Source: Alteromonas sp. MMG017 (GTDB taxonomy: Bacteria; Pseudomonadota; Gammaproteobacteria; Enterobacterales; Alteromonadaceae). Taken from it: a DNA stretch of 64,000 nucleotides. Of the stretch, positions 1 to 9,398 are shown piece by piece (the stretch's first letter is position 1; the number at the start of each line of letters is the position of its first letter). The stretch spans positions 186,001 through 250,000 of the forward strand of contig NZ_JAGJDY010000004.1 of NCBI RefSeq assembly GCF_018100795.1, read 5' to 3'. Position numbers and translations under genes: made by a program. A model generated the notes under the pieces. The model saw nothing but the letters and a program-made list of their open reading frames with translations. It searched no databases and had not been told where the DNA came from.

Positions 1-1184
1 GAAATATAAACTATCTTCGCTAAACGCCCTTCAATAAACATGCTTGAATTTGAAAGCGAGCCCATTAAGCTTCCTACTGTGCTGTAGTTACTTAAATGCA
101 CTAACGAGCCATAATCTTTATAAACGTAGCCTTTTAATTCTTTACCCCGACGCAATGCAATAATATTGTCTGCCGCCGTGTTTGCCATTTGATGCGCAGA
201 CTGCGCTCTTGGTGGTACCCACTTACCATTTTCTTGCTTGAAACCACAGCAATCGCCAATGACCCAAATGTTACCGTCGCCAGTACTTTGCAAGTGTTCA
301 TTAACAAGAATTTGGTTTGCGCGATTAGTCTCAAAAATACCCATTTTGGTGACGAAATCCGGCGCTTTAACGCCTGCCGCCCACACCATCAAATCAGCAT
401 CCACACGACTGCCGTCTTTGGTAATGAGGCCATTTTCATCAGCTTCAGCCACCATGGTGCGCTCTTTAATATCCACACCAAGCTTATGCAGCGCCTTACG
501 GGCTGAATTGGCGATACGCTCAGGCAATGCGGGCAGTATTCGCTCACCGGCTTCTACAATGGTGATTTTTAAACGAGACGCTGACATGCCTGGCATGCCG
601 TAGGTTTTCGATAAGTTAGCGACATGATGAAGCTGAGCGGCTAATTCAGTGCCCGTTGCACCCGCGCCCACAATAGCCACTTTAATAAAGCTATTCTCAT
701 CTTCCTGCTGATTAATACGAATAAGCTGATTTAACAAGCCACGATGAAATCGCTCGGCTTGCACCAGTGAATCAAGAAAGTAGCAATGCTGTGCAACGCC
801 TGGCGTACCAAAGTCGTTGCTGACACTGCCAATCGCCAGTATCAACTGGTCGTAAGGTATTTTACGTTCGGGTAATATCGCCACGCCCTCATCATCGAAT
901 AATGGCGCGAGAGTGATAGTTTTGGCCTCTGCATCAATGGCACACATACTCCCTAACTGAAAGCGGTAGTGATGAGCGGCAGCATGAATAGCGTAATCAA
1001 CGCCATCTGAGTGCTTATCTATAACGCCTGCAGCCACTTCGTGAAGCAAGGGCTTCCAAATGTGGGTGCGACTTCTATCAACTAGGGTTATTTCTGCTTC
1101 GTTCTTTCTCCCGAGGGTGCGGCTTAAGCGGCTTACAAGTTCAAGACCTCCAGCGCCACCACCGACAACAACTATTTTTTGCAT
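1..1184 (-). CDS. ndh: Type II NADH dehydrogenase, partial (3' end outside window)
   Basis: The reading frame starts at an ATG at 1184 and stays open to the left edge, so the C-terminus is missing. The N-terminus begins MQKIVVVGGGAGGLE, the FAD-binding Rossmann motif; a second nucleotide-binding motif (VAIVGAGATGTELAAQL) lies about 170 residues in, followed by a GDC motif (VIGDCCGF) typical of the FAD site of NDH-2 enzymes. The family oxidises NADH and reduces quinone at the inner membrane without pumping protons. The visible 394 residues fit a protein of about 430. A related pyridine nucleotide-disulphide oxidoreductase is possible, but overall organisation favours NDH-2. Confidence 0.85.
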   Translation of the reverse strand, partial: MQKIVVVGGGAGGLELVSRLSRTLGRKNEAEITLVDRSRTHIWKPLLHEVAAGVIDKHSDGVDYAIHAAAHHYRFQLGSMCAIDAEAKTITLAPLFDDEGVAILPERKIPYDQLILAIGSVSNDFGTPGVAQHCYFLDSLVQAERFHRGLLNQLIRINQQEDENSFIKVAIVGAGATGTELAAQLHHVANLSKTYGMPGMSASRLKITIVEAGERILPALPERIANSARKALHKLGVDIKERTMVAEADENGLITKDGSRVDADLMVWAAGVKAPDFVTKMGIFETNRANQILVNEHLQSTGDGNIWVIGDCCGFKQENGKWVPPRAQSAHQMANTAADNIIALRRGKELKGYVYKDYGSLVHLSNYSTVGSLMGSLSNSSMFIEGRLAKIVYI

Positions 1185-1364
1185 GGGTTTACCTATAATT
1201 TAATCATTCCACGTATCTCATCTTTCATAATCTACGATTATTGAAATGATATACCTGGCACGACTAAAGGTATTCGCTGCATATATGGGGTTAACAGTAC
1301 GCCTGAACGCATTTTCTCGCAAGCCTGACAGGTTGGTTCTAGCAGGGCGTACGATAAAAAAGGC

Positions 1365-1403
1365 AAAAAAAACGGTAACCGTGAAATACACGCTACCGCT
1401 TTT
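1365..1403 (-). terminator. Intrinsic terminator of the TonB receptor gene
   Basis: On the minus strand a GC-containing stem (CGGTAGCGTG pairing with CACGGTTACCG, with one bulge) is followed by a run of eight T. It lies just downstream of the stop codon of the receptor gene at 1430. Confidence 0.7.
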
Positions 1404-1429
1404 TGTACCGAAGTAGATAATGCTTTTAA

Positions 1430-3535
1430 CTAATACTGATAATCAACGCTAAACATTACGTTTCTTGGCCGCCCTGGAAAGTACCTATCTGCGGTAAAGG
1501 TTGTGTAATCCGCCCGCTCAGCATAGGCGGTATCGAGCAAGTTATTCACTCTTGCGTACACTGAGACTTTTGGCGACATTGCCCAAGAGGCGCGTAGATT
1601 CAATAAATCATGACCTTCGTACTCGTTCAGGTTTTCAGCATCGGTATAGTATTCATCAACATGCTGCCATTCAATTTCAGCCCGGGTGTTTTGCGTAAAG
1701 CTGTACCCTACGCGAGCATTGAAAGTAAGATTTGGCGCAGTATCAATATCGTTGCCCTTAATATCGACTTCGCCCAAAAGCTCACTGTGCTCATACGTAT
1801 GTTTGGCATAGCTGCCTGCAAACGCGACATCAAACCCTTGGCTAATTTGATAGTTTAGGGTTAGCTCAACGCCCCTATGCCATGTTTCTCCATTGCTTAC
1901 ATTGAAAAAATCACTATCACGATAAATCACATTGTCTTTGGTTAAGCTATAAGCAGACACAACATAGCTAAAGGCTTTATGCTGCCCTTTTACACCCATT
2001 TCTATGTTAGTGGCAGTCACAGAGTCTAAGTCGGCAATTTGTTGACTGCGCTGAAGCCTGTAAAGCTCAGTCGCCTGAGGGGCACGGTAGCCTCGAGATA
2101 ACCCCGCATACCATAGTGTTGCATCGCTACTTTGAAAACTAACCGAGAGTTTAGGGCTAAAATTACTGTAGTCGTTAGTACCACTTTCAGGCCTTGCGTA
2201 TCGACAGCCACCAAAGCCACATTCAGTGCCATCATCACGAGTACGACCCGATATCATGTTGTTGGTGTAATCGTAATCCATATACTCATACCGCCCACCC
2301 AATGAAACCGCCCACGCTGCTTGTTGCCAATTTAGCGCAATAAATGGTGCATACAGGGTGGCGTCTACTTGATGGTCGTAATGAAGCCCTACAGGCACGG
2401 TTTCCACTAGAAAAGCAGAGCCCACAGTTTCGCTATCTTGGGATTGTACCAAGCTGCCTTGGGTATATTCGGCGTCTAATCCTGCGTCAATGCTTAGCGT
2501 ATTGTTCACCACATGATGATATTGGGAAAGTACACCAAAGCCTTCTTGCTCGTTTTCTTCAAGCGGTGTACCGGGTAAAAAATGCATGCGAAATTCCATG
2601 CTTTGGTCGCGATAATAAGGCGTAATAGACAGTGCGTTCGCGCCGCTTAATGCTACATCTACTTTGCTCCACACTCGCAAACTTTTCGCTTTTCGAAAGG
2701 CTTCAGGGTTGTCGTTACCTTGGGCGATATCTTCATCTTTATAGCTTTCAAACCCAGTAATGTAACCAGCGGTTTTTTGATCTAAGTGGGTGTACGTCAA
2801 CCCACTGGTTACCTTTAGGTTATCAACTTCGTAGCGGTGGCGAAGGTTAACCTTTTCTTGATCCACGCTTTCTTCGTCTCGATACCCGCCGTCGCGGGTA
2901 ATACTCGCGTTTATACCTACACCCGAATCACCAAAGTCTTTACCTTGCCTTAGCTTCAGTCTGCTATAGCCGTAAGAACCATAATCAATTCCGTATAAAG
3001 CAGTGTCTTGGGTAACATCGGGGGTAATAACATTTATCACGCCGTGAATAGCGTTGGAGCCATAAAGGGGGGAAGCAGGGCCTTTTAAGACCTCGATGCG
3101 TTCAGCCATTTCACCATGGGCTTCGAACAGCTCGTTAATATTACAAAAACCGGCTGCGCGTAAAGGAATGTTATCTTCAGCAGCCAGTATACCACCGCAA
3201 GCCCCAGCCCCTGTAAGCACTGGCGAGCGTAGTGCAGGTAAATATTCCTGGCCATTTCCTCGCTGAACACCCGCGCCTGCAATGAAATTCAACACTTCTT
3301 GTATATGGCTTGGTGATACAAAGCTTATGTTATCGCTTGAAACACTAGATACCACATACCCTGAATTTGAGGTGGAATTAGCAATTCTGCTTCCTGTTGT
3401 CACCACACGTTCTATTGATTCTATGCTTTTGGCAGTGTTTGCGCCTTCTGGGATTTGCGCGGCAGCATGAGAAGAAAACGACACGACAGTCACGGTGCTT
3501 AGGCTATGTAAAAATAACCTGAATGTGGAGCTCAT
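1430..3535 (-). CDS. TonB-dependent outer-membrane receptor
   Basis: This 701-residue protein has a signal peptide ending near AAA, a plug domain (VVTTGSRI start; the ERIEVLKGPASPLYGSNAIHG plug motif) and a long beta-barrel that ends in an aromatic residue (VDYQY). Two cysteines in the plug (GACGG and GFCNI) may form a disulphide. The family imports siderophores, cobalamin, metals or sugars using TonB energy. The substrate cannot be read from sequence. No transport or regulatory gene is adjacent. The upstream region carries one copy of a 14-nt motif repeated at 3754. Confidence 0.85.
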   Translation of the reverse strand: MSSTFRLFLHSLSTVTVVSFSSHAAAQIPEGANTAKSIESIERVVTTGSRIANSTSNSGYVVSSVSSDNISFVSPSHIQEVLNFIAGAGVQRGNGQEYLPALRSPVLTGAGACGGILAAEDNIPLRAAGFCNINELFEAHGEMAERIEVLKGPASPLYGSNAIHGVINVITPDVTQDTALYGIDYGSYGYSRLKLRQGKDFGDSGVGINASITRDGGYRDEESVDQEKVNLRHRYEVDNLKVTSGLTYTHLDQKTAGYITGFESYKDEDIAQGNDNPEAFRKAKSLRVWSKVDVALSGANALSITPYYRDQSMEFRMHFLPGTPLEENEQEGFGVLSQYHHVVNNTLSIDAGLDAEYTQGSLVQSQDSETVGSAFLVETVPVGLHYDHQVDATLYAPFIALNWQQAAWAVSLGGRYEYMDYDYTNNMISGRTRDDGTECGFGGCRYARPESGTNDYSNFSPKLSVSFQSSDATLWYAGLSRGYRAPQATELYRLQRSQQIADLDSVTATNIEMGVKGQHKAFSYVVSAYSLTKDNVIYRDSDFFNVSNGETWHRGVELTLNYQISQGFDVAFAGSYAKHTYEHSELLGEVDIKGNDIDTAPNLTFNARVGYSFTQNTRAEIEWQHVDEYYTDAENLNEYEGHDLLNLRASWAMSPKVSVYARVNNLLDTAYAERADYTTFTADRYFPGRPRNVMFSVDYQY

Positions 3536-3565
3536 TGCTTGTCCTTTCTATAGATTTGGCGAGAT

Positions 3566-3767
3566 TAACATACGTATAATATGTGTCGTTCGACCACAAT
3601 ATTGATGTTAGTTACACCATCAATTGTATCGTTAACTATTGCGTGATGAATAGTAAAAATAATGACTTACCGCACTAGAGCGTGACGGTTTTGATGGCGG
3701 AAACTGACTGCAGGATTTTACTCACCGCTCAGTACTTGTGCTCGGGATTGAACTAACATACGTATAA
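3566..3767. repeat. Direct pair of 14-nt motifs between divergent genes
   Basis: TAACATACGTATAA occurs exactly at 3566-3579 and at 3754-3767, inside the 275-nt gap between the TonB receptor (minus) and the DUF2721 gene (plus). The core TACGTA is palindromic. A partial copy, TAACATACGT, lies at 22127-22136 upstream of the zinc island's divergent promoters. They could be operators for an unidentified regulator. The rest of the gap shows nothing recognisable. Confidence 0.45.
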
Positions 3768-3810
3768 GCTTCGTAAAGTCGATAGCACAGCAGCAATACC
3801 GGAGGAATTT

Positions 3811-4254
3811 TTGGACACCTTAATACCTAGCCTATCTCAACTTATTGAATTTGCGGTAGCCCCTGTTTTTTTACTTACGGGTATAGCAGGTTTTTTGAAT
3901 GTTATGTCGTCTCGGCTTGGCAGAATATCAGACAGAGTAAGGGTAGCAGAAAGGCAAATTCATACCCTCTCAGACCCTCATATTGTTGACCGTTCCAAAC
4001 GAGAAATAAAAGTACTGTGGCGCAGGGTGAAAGTCATCAACTGGGCCATTGGTTTGTGTGTGGCCTCGGGGCTAATGGTGTGTACCGTTATTGTGGCTTT
4101 ATTTGCTGGTTCTCTGTGGTTTGTCGATTTAAAAACACCCGTCATTTCACTTTTTATATTGGCAATGATGTTTCTAATTTGTGCCCTTGTTGTCTTTTTA
4201 GTGGAAGTGAAACTAGCTACCACCACCATCAATATGGTGCGTACTATTCGCTAA
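3811..4254 (+). CDS. DUF2721 family membrane protein
   Basis: The 147-residue protein starts at a TTG preceded by a good GGAGG site at about 3801. It has an N-terminal hydrophobic segment (VAPVFLLTGIAGFLNVM), a basic stretch (SRLGRISDRVRVAERQ), and two further membrane spans in the C-terminal half. This order matches the DUF2721 family, whose function is unknown. The gene is divergent from the TonB receptor and convergent with the nucleosidase gene. Confidence 0.75.
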   Translation: MDTLIPSLSQLIEFAVAPVFLLTGIAGFLNVMSSRLGRISDRVRVAERQIHTLSDPHIVDRSKREIKVLWRRVKVINWAIGLCVASGLMVCTVIVALFAGSLWFVDLKTPVISLFILAMMFLICALVVFLVEVKLATTTINMVRTIR

Positions 4255-4279
4255 AACACTAATGTGTGAAAACAAAAAA

Positions 4280-4326
4280 GCGAGGCAAACACTATAACTT
4301 AATAGGTTTGCCTCGCATTTTGTCGG
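4280..4326. terminator. Bidirectional intrinsic terminator
   Basis: An 11-bp perfect stem (GCGAGGCAAAC and GTTTGCCTCGC) lies between two convergent genes. It has an A-run on its left and a T-rich stretch on its right, so it could stop transcription from both sides. Confidence 0.8.
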
Positions 4327-4390
4327 TTGGGCGATGTCATTCATCCGCAGCTACCGACCTGTGTAGCCTTCTGATTAGATCAAAAACTTT

Positions 4391-5398
4391 CTAATCAGCT
4401 AACTCATCAAGCACAGCAAACAGTACGTTAGCGCCTACACGGGAGACTTCTTTATCGTACATGTTTTCTGTATTTACACCCTCTTGGCCACCCGCTAAAT
4501 CACTGATAGCACGAATGATCACCCAGTCTACATCATTAATTGTGCATACTTGGCCAATCGCCGTAGATTCCATTTCGGTTACTTCAGCCGTGAAAACATC
4601 CCGTACCCATTTTCTGTATTCTCGGTTATCCATAAACACCGAACCGGTAACACCATTTCCGCCAACATGCAGCTTAGCATCACGTTCATTTAAAATACGT
4701 TGAACCGGCATTTCTGCCATTGCTGTTTTTGCCGCATTCAACAACCTAGGTGATGCGGTGAAATAAGGCGTATCTTCTGGTTTATCCATACCGTCTTTTA
4801 CAATAAGCACTTCGTCTGGGTGGATAAACTGAAACGGCTTATATTTAGGATAATGTGGGTCTTCTGCTATGCGCGCTGGCTGCTCTTCCATAAACTTAGC
4901 GTAGTACTCAGGTAGCACGTACTCACCTGGGTTTTCAGCGTCTTCATTGGTGTAAACACTTTCATCATGGTAGTACCAACGCTCTGGCACGATAACATCA
5001 CCTGGTTGCCACTTGGGATTTACCGCGCCAGCAATGCCCATATAAACCACCTGTTTTACAGGGAAATAATCTAGCGCCATTTGTGTCGACATGGCCGCAT
5101 TGGCAATACTCATACCGGTAGCGAAAACAAGAATAGGTTCATCGTGATAGGTCCCAATACGATAAGTAATGCCTTTGATTGTGGTAGTGGTGTGTATTTG
5201 TGCATTAGGATCAGAATCGATTTTGCCCAAAATACCTTCCATTTCTGGGGCGTAAGCCACCATCACAGCGGTAAATTTATCGCCAGTAAAAGACGCCGGA
5301 CCATATTGAGGCTGAGTGATAGATGAAGTGTTGGCACACCCAGTTATTACAACAGCACATGACATGCACAACAGAAACGAGATAACACGAAGTTTCAT
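4391..5398 (-). CDS. Exported 5'-methylthioadenosine/S-adenosylhomocysteine nucleosidase-like lipoprotein
   Basis: From ATG at 5398 the protein begins with a hydrophobic segment and a lipobox (VVITGC), so it is predicted to be a periplasmic lipoprotein. The rest resembles nucleoside phosphorylase / MTAN proteins: an N-terminal AVMVAYAPEMEGIL segment, a MGIAGAVNP glycine motif, and a C-terminal EVTEMESTAIGQVC segment followed by a DLAGG loop holding the catalytic aspartate region. Cytoplasmic MTAN is about 230 residues; this version is about 335 with insertions. A role in scavenging extracellular or periplasmic nucleosides is inferred. An in-frame ATG at 5407 is an alternative start. Confidence 0.7.
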   Translation of the reverse strand: MKLRVISFLLCMSCAVVITGCANTSSITQPQYGPASFTGDKFTAVMVAYAPEMEGILGKIDSDPNAQIHTTTTIKGITYRIGTYHDEPILVFATGMSIANAAMSTQMALDYFPVKQVVYMGIAGAVNPKWQPGDVIVPERWYYHDESVYTNEDAENPGEYVLPEYYAKFMEEQPARIAEDPHYPKYKPFQFIHPDEVLIVKDGMDKPEDTPYFTASPRLLNAAKTAMAEMPVQRILNERDAKLHVGGNGVTGSVFMDNREYRKWVRDVFTAEVTEMESTAIGQVCTINDVDWVIIRAISDLAGGQEGVNTENMYDKEVSRVGANVLFAVLDELAD

Positions 5399-5407
5399 AA
5401 TCACCAT

Positions 5408-5758
5408 TCTTATTTAGTTTTTTATTGGAAGGGCAGAGGCTAAAGCCTGTACGCTCTGCGTTGTTTAATTATTAACGTACCAGCTTTCGGTATGAAAGAA
5501 AGTGTTATATCGGCATTTTACAAATATTAAAAACACTGGATACACCCCCCTAACAAATGACATTTAGCGAAGGTTATCTTATTTCGCTTTTTCAACTAAT
5601 TCTTTCTCTTCAATAGAATAAAACGCGCTTAGTTGCAGTTTCATAAGCTGAACACGGATGTGCCGTTACCCTTATTGGATTACATTTATAGGACATAAAA
5701 GGACTTAAAAAAGCAACGCGAGACCAACTAACTCGTATCGATGAGGATACAATTACCA
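5408..5758. other. Intergenic region between divergent genes
   Basis: This 350-nt AT-rich region must contain the promoters of the nucleosidase gene (minus) and of the LysR gene (plus). LysR regulators often control the divergent neighbour, but I could not pick out a convincing T-N11-A operator or another gene here. Confidence 0.4.
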
Positions 5759-6643
5759 ATGAACATGAAACTACTTCGCTCTCTGCAAATTTTTGTTGAG
5801 GTCGCTGAAAGCGGTAGCATGAGTATTGCAGCCCGAAACCTGCATATGACCGTTTCGGCCATTAGCCAACAACTAAGAAAGCTTGAACAAGACATTGGGC
5901 TGAGTTTATTCAATCGTAATACCCGAAACTTGAGCCTTACCGAGGCTGGAAGGATCTATTACGACACCAGCAAAAAAATGTTAGACACCGCTGTTGAAGC
6001 ACAAGAACGTATTGAAACGCTTCAAGACGCACCTTCAGGTAAAGTCAATATTATTGCTCCAGAAGGTTTTGGTGGCGGCTTATTGAGTCAGCCCTTGCAG
6101 AAGTTATGTGAGGATTTTCCAAAAATAAATGTATCGCTGACGCTAACCGACCAACCTACAGACATTATTGTTTCTGGTGCCGACTTACTGCTTGGCTTCA
6201 CCCCGGTTTCTGATACTAATTTCAGCAGTTTGGAATTGGCCACGTGGCGTCGAATTCTATGTGTATCAGCTGACCACCCTTTGGCAAAAACGCCTCTAGA
6301 GTCACCCGACATTCTTCAAGAGTATTCCTATATGTCCCACCGCCATGTAGAAGAATACGTCATGAAGCACGACAAGTTTGATAAAGTGCCGCTAACGTCT
6401 AGCCGTATTGAGCTTGATTCAATGCAAACCTTAATTCAGCTTACGCGTGATGGACTAGGGTATGCAGTGCTGCCTGAACCAGAGGTGCGCCACTTACTTA
6501 GTGAAGGCTCAATGAAGCAGCTATTCACTGACTGGTCGTTACCTGATTACACCGTATATGCGGTTACCCCTAAACGTGAATTGGTGCCTGCTAAAATCAG
6601 TGCGGCTATTACATGTTTACAGGACTGGTTTTCTGAGATCTAG
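5759..6643 (+). CDS. LysR-family transcriptional regulator
   Basis: The N-terminus is a LysR winged helix-turn-helix (MKLLRSLQIFVEVAESGSM, then AARNLHMTVSAISQQLRKLE and LFNRNTRNLSLTEAG). The rest is the type 2 periplasmic-binding-like effector domain, giving the usual length of just under 300 residues. I chose ATG 5759 over the upstream ATG at 5741 because the family starts close to MKLLR and GAGGAT precedes it. It is divergent from the nucleosidase lipoprotein and may regulate it. The effector is unknown. Confidence 0.85.
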   Translation: MNMKLLRSLQIFVEVAESGSMSIAARNLHMTVSAISQQLRKLEQDIGLSLFNRNTRNLSLTEAGRIYYDTSKKMLDTAVEAQERIETLQDAPSGKVNIIAPEGFGGGLLSQPLQKLCEDFPKINVSLTLTDQPTDIIVSGADLLLGFTPVSDTNFSSLELATWRRILCVSADHPLAKTPLESPDILQEYSYMSHRHVEEYVMKHDKFDKVPLTSSRIELDSMQTLIQLTRDGLGYAVLPEPEVRHLLSEGSMKQLFTDWSLPDYTVYAVTPKRELVPAKISAAITCLQDWFSEI

Positions 6644-6672
6644 GTTATCCGAATTAGTCGCTTTCTGAAGCA

Positions 6673-6706
6673 TAAAAAAAGGGCATCATGAAGATGCCCT
6701 TTTTCT
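6673..6706. terminator. Bidirectional intrinsic terminator
   Basis: The stem AGGGCATC / GATGCCCT with a 5-nt loop is flanked by an A-run on the left and a T-run on the right. It separates the convergent LysR and FadL-type genes. Confidence 0.85.
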
Positions 6707-6718
6707 TGTCAAACTTGC

Positions 6719-8041
6719 TTAGAAGCTTGTATTAACCTGCAAACTAAATACGTTCGCTTTAGCATGCTCAGTAGCCGTAAGGTCACTTACGATAGTACCA
6801 ATAGAGCGCTGCTGGCTAACTGCCGCTTCACGACCTTTAATATAGGCATAAGCCATATCAATGCTGGTGCTTTCAGTTAATGCGTATGTTGCACCTACCG
6901 TGTACCAATGACGATCGGTATCTGGAATACTCAATGAACGGTGCTCGTAGCTCACTGCGCCATCGTCGTACGCATAGCCAGCACGAAGCGTAACCTTGTC
7001 GCTATAAAGGTAAGTTCCACCCACGCTTAAGCGTAATGAATCTTCAAAATCTTCTTCTTTAAGTAGTAAATCATCACCACTATCAAGCTCTGCATTCAAC
7101 TTATCAAATGCGCTCCATTCAGTGAATACAACACTGGCTTGCACTGACCATTTATCGTTAAGCTGTTGGTTAATCGCCACTTCAGTGATTGCAGCTAAAT
7201 CTAAATCTAGTGAACCGCCTTGGTTGTATAGCTCTGCCACTGCAGGAATGATAGCGCCTAGGTCTGATTCAATTTCACCTTCAAGATTTAGCTCTGTTTC
7301 TGCACGGTAGCTAAACGCCAACTTAGTGGTCTCTGTGGCTTGCCATAACGCGCCAACATTCCAACCAAAGGCAACATCGTCACCAGACATTTTAACAATA
7401 GTTGCATTACCTAGTGCATCGCTACCAAGTAGCGCACCAAATGCTTGAGGAATAGCAGTACCAATTTCGGCTTCTGCATACGTCACGTTAAGACCAAAAC
7501 CTAAGCTTAATGTATCGTTTACTTTGTAAGCCACAACTGGGTTTAGCGTAAATGAGGTTACTTCGGCGTCATCAGCAAAGTGCAAACCGTTATAGCTATC
7601 GCTGTAGTCGGTAGCAAGGCCGTAGTTAGAGAATGCGCCAATACCCCATGATACTTTGTCATTCACAGGTGCAGTGTAGAAAAAAGAAGGCACAGCTGCC
7701 GAGGTAGCAATATCTTCTTCACTGGCATCATACGTATTCGCAAACAGCACTTCACCGCTTTCGTTGTACACAGCAACATCCATATCACCACGAATATCAA
7801 CCTGTGGATTAATGTAGCTTACCTGCGCACTGAACTGAGCTGTTTTGAACTCAGTAATTGCAGCAGGGTTAGTAGCAAGAATAGATGCATTTTCAGGCGT
7901 TGCGGCTTGGCCCGCCATCGCGCGACCAAAACCATTAGCGCTATGCTCGTTTACTTGGAAACCAGCAGCTAGCACAGAAGAAGATGCCATCGAGGCTAGT
8001 GCTAAGCATACAGAGGCACGTAGAGAAAAATATTGCTTCAT
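6719..8041 (-). CDS. OmpP1/FadL-family outer-membrane transporter
   Basis: The 440-residue protein has a signal peptide (cleavage near VLA-AGF). The mature N-terminus AGFQVNEHSANGFGRAMAGQAA matches FadL-family proteins, including the NPA segment (ATNPAAITEF) of the hatch region. The remainder is a 14-strand-type barrel ending in an aromatic (VNTSF). The family takes long-chain fatty acids or other hydrophobic compounds across the outer membrane. The substrate is not determined by sequence. Confidence 0.85.
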   Translation of the reverse strand: MKQYFSLRASVCLALASMASSSVLAAGFQVNEHSANGFGRAMAGQAATPENASILATNPAAITEFKTAQFSAQVSYINPQVDIRGDMDVAVYNESGEVLFANTYDASEEDIATSAAVPSFFYTAPVNDKVSWGIGAFSNYGLATDYSDSYNGLHFADDAEVTSFTLNPVVAYKVNDTLSLGFGLNVTYAEAEIGTAIPQAFGALLGSDALGNATIVKMSGDDVAFGWNVGALWQATETTKLAFSYRAETELNLEGEIESDLGAIIPAVAELYNQGGSLDLDLAAITEVAINQQLNDKWSVQASVVFTEWSAFDKLNAELDSGDDLLLKEEDFEDSLRLSVGGTYLYSDKVTLRAGYAYDDGAVSYEHRSLSIPDTDRHWYTVGATYALTESTSIDMAYAYIKGREAAVSQQRSIGTIVSDLTATEHAKANVFSLQVNTSF

Positions 8042-8376
8042 AAAAATACTCTTATAGAACAGGAAATATGCAGTGGCGCATTCTACGGTTACGGTAAGTT
8101 TTGTTCAATGCAAGTTAACGCCATTTACGCTGATTTATCGCATTTTTTACAACTTTAGCGACACAATTAAAGAAGATGTAAACACTTTGAAAATAATAGA
8201 TTACAAATATTGACACTATTTGTGAATTTGGCCATTTACCTACCACTACAAATCATTAGCGATGATTTGACTAAACACCCTATTTTTGACCTTTCTATTG
8301 ATTATGCTTGTATAAGCAGTTTCTAGCCCCACAACTGTAGTTCAAGATAATTTCAACAGCCTAAGGAGAAATTCAC
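8042..8376. other. Intergenic region between divergent genes
   Basis: This 335-nt AT-rich gap lies between the FadL-type gene (minus) and the CurA-like gene (plus). A TTGACA hexamer occurs at 8210-8215, but no well-spaced -10 element follows it. No additional gene or clear hairpin was seen. Confidence 0.35.
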
Positions 8377-9375
8377 ATGTCTAGCAATAAAGAAATTCTA
8401 TTGGTCAATCGCCCAAACGATAGAAAAATAGGGTCCCATTTGTTTGAAACTCGTGAGCAATCCATTCCTTCTCCGGGTGACGGTGAAATACTGATTAAAC
8501 AAACTTACATGTCACTCGACCCAGCAATGCTAGGGTGGATGAGTGAAGATCGTGAAAGTTATATTCCGCCTGTCGAGCTTGGTGAAGTCATGCGCTCAAG
8601 CGGTGTAGGTGAAGTAATAGAGTCGAACAACCCTGATTTCTCTGTTGGCGACAAAGTCATGGGTATGACTGGCTGGCGAGAATACTTGGTAAGTAATGGT
8701 GAAGGCTTCAATAAGCTGCAGCCGGGTGTTACCGAAGAAATGGCGCTTTGCGTATTCGCCTTGCCCGGTTTAACTGCAACCACAGGCTTATATAACTTTG
8801 GTGAACCTAAAGAAGGTGAAACCTTGGTGGTCACTGGCGCTGCTGGTTCGGTAGGCTCAATCGTAGGTCAGTTAGCAAAAGCAGACGGCCTTCGCGTTAT
8901 CGGCGTAGTGGGCAGTGACGAAAAAGCAGATTGGATTGTTAACGAACTCGGCTTCGACGGTGCAGTAAACTACAAAACTGACGATTTAGAAGCGAAATTA
9001 ACTGAGCTCACCCCTGACAAAATTGACGTGTTCTTCGAAAACACCGGAGGCCCAATTCAACATCATATTTTCAATCGTATGAATACACATGGGCGTATTG
9101 TTGTTTGCGGCATGATTGCCGACTATCAATCAGAAAACCCGGCTCCCGGCCCAAATTGGATACCGTTAATTAAAAAGCGCATTAACGTTCGTGGGTTCGC
9201 CATGCCTGATCATTGGGGTGAAGTACCTCAACTTATTGCAAAGCTTTCACCCTACGTACAGCAAGGTAAAATTCAATATCGTTCTCACATGGTTGAGGGA
9301 ATAGAGTCAGCGGTAGAGGGTTTACAGATGCTATTTTCTGGCGACAATAAAGGGAAAATGATCGTTAAACTTTAA
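8377..9375 (+). CDS. NADP-dependent oxidoreductase of the MDR (CurA/leukotriene B4 reductase) family
   Basis: This 332-residue protein is of the expected length for zinc-independent medium-chain reductases that reduce activated C=C bonds with NADPH. The N-terminal half contains the GroES-like fold (LVNRPNDRKIG, TYMSLDPAMLGWM). The Rossmann motif VTGAAGSVGSIVGQLAK binds the cofactor, and FFENTGGP is the typical segment for this subfamily. It has an AAGGAG ribosome-binding site. A weak hairpin with T-run (9374-9396) follows the stop codon. The natural substrate is unknown. Confidence 0.85.
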   Translation: MSSNKEILLVNRPNDRKIGSHLFETREQSIPSPGDGEILIKQTYMSLDPAMLGWMSEDRESYIPPVELGEVMRSSGVGEVIESNNPDFSVGDKVMGMTGWREYLVSNGEGFNKLQPGVTEEMALCVFALPGLTATTGLYNFGEPKEGETLVVTGAAGSVGSIVGQLAKADGLRVIGVVGSDEKADWIVNELGFDGAVNYKTDDLEAKLTELTPDKIDVFFENTGGPIQHHIFNRMNTHGRIVVCGMIADYQSENPAPGPNWIPLIKKRINVRGFAMPDHWGEVPQLIAKLSPYVQQGKIQYRSHMVEGIESAVEGLQMLFSGDNKGKMIVKL

Positions 9376-9398
9376 GCCTAAGGCTTGTATTTTTTACG

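Noticed and set aside
1185-1364. AT-rich sequence before ndh that might hold a Fur box
   Set aside because: Segments such as ATGATAT and GATTATT do not form a convincing 19-bp Fur palindrome.
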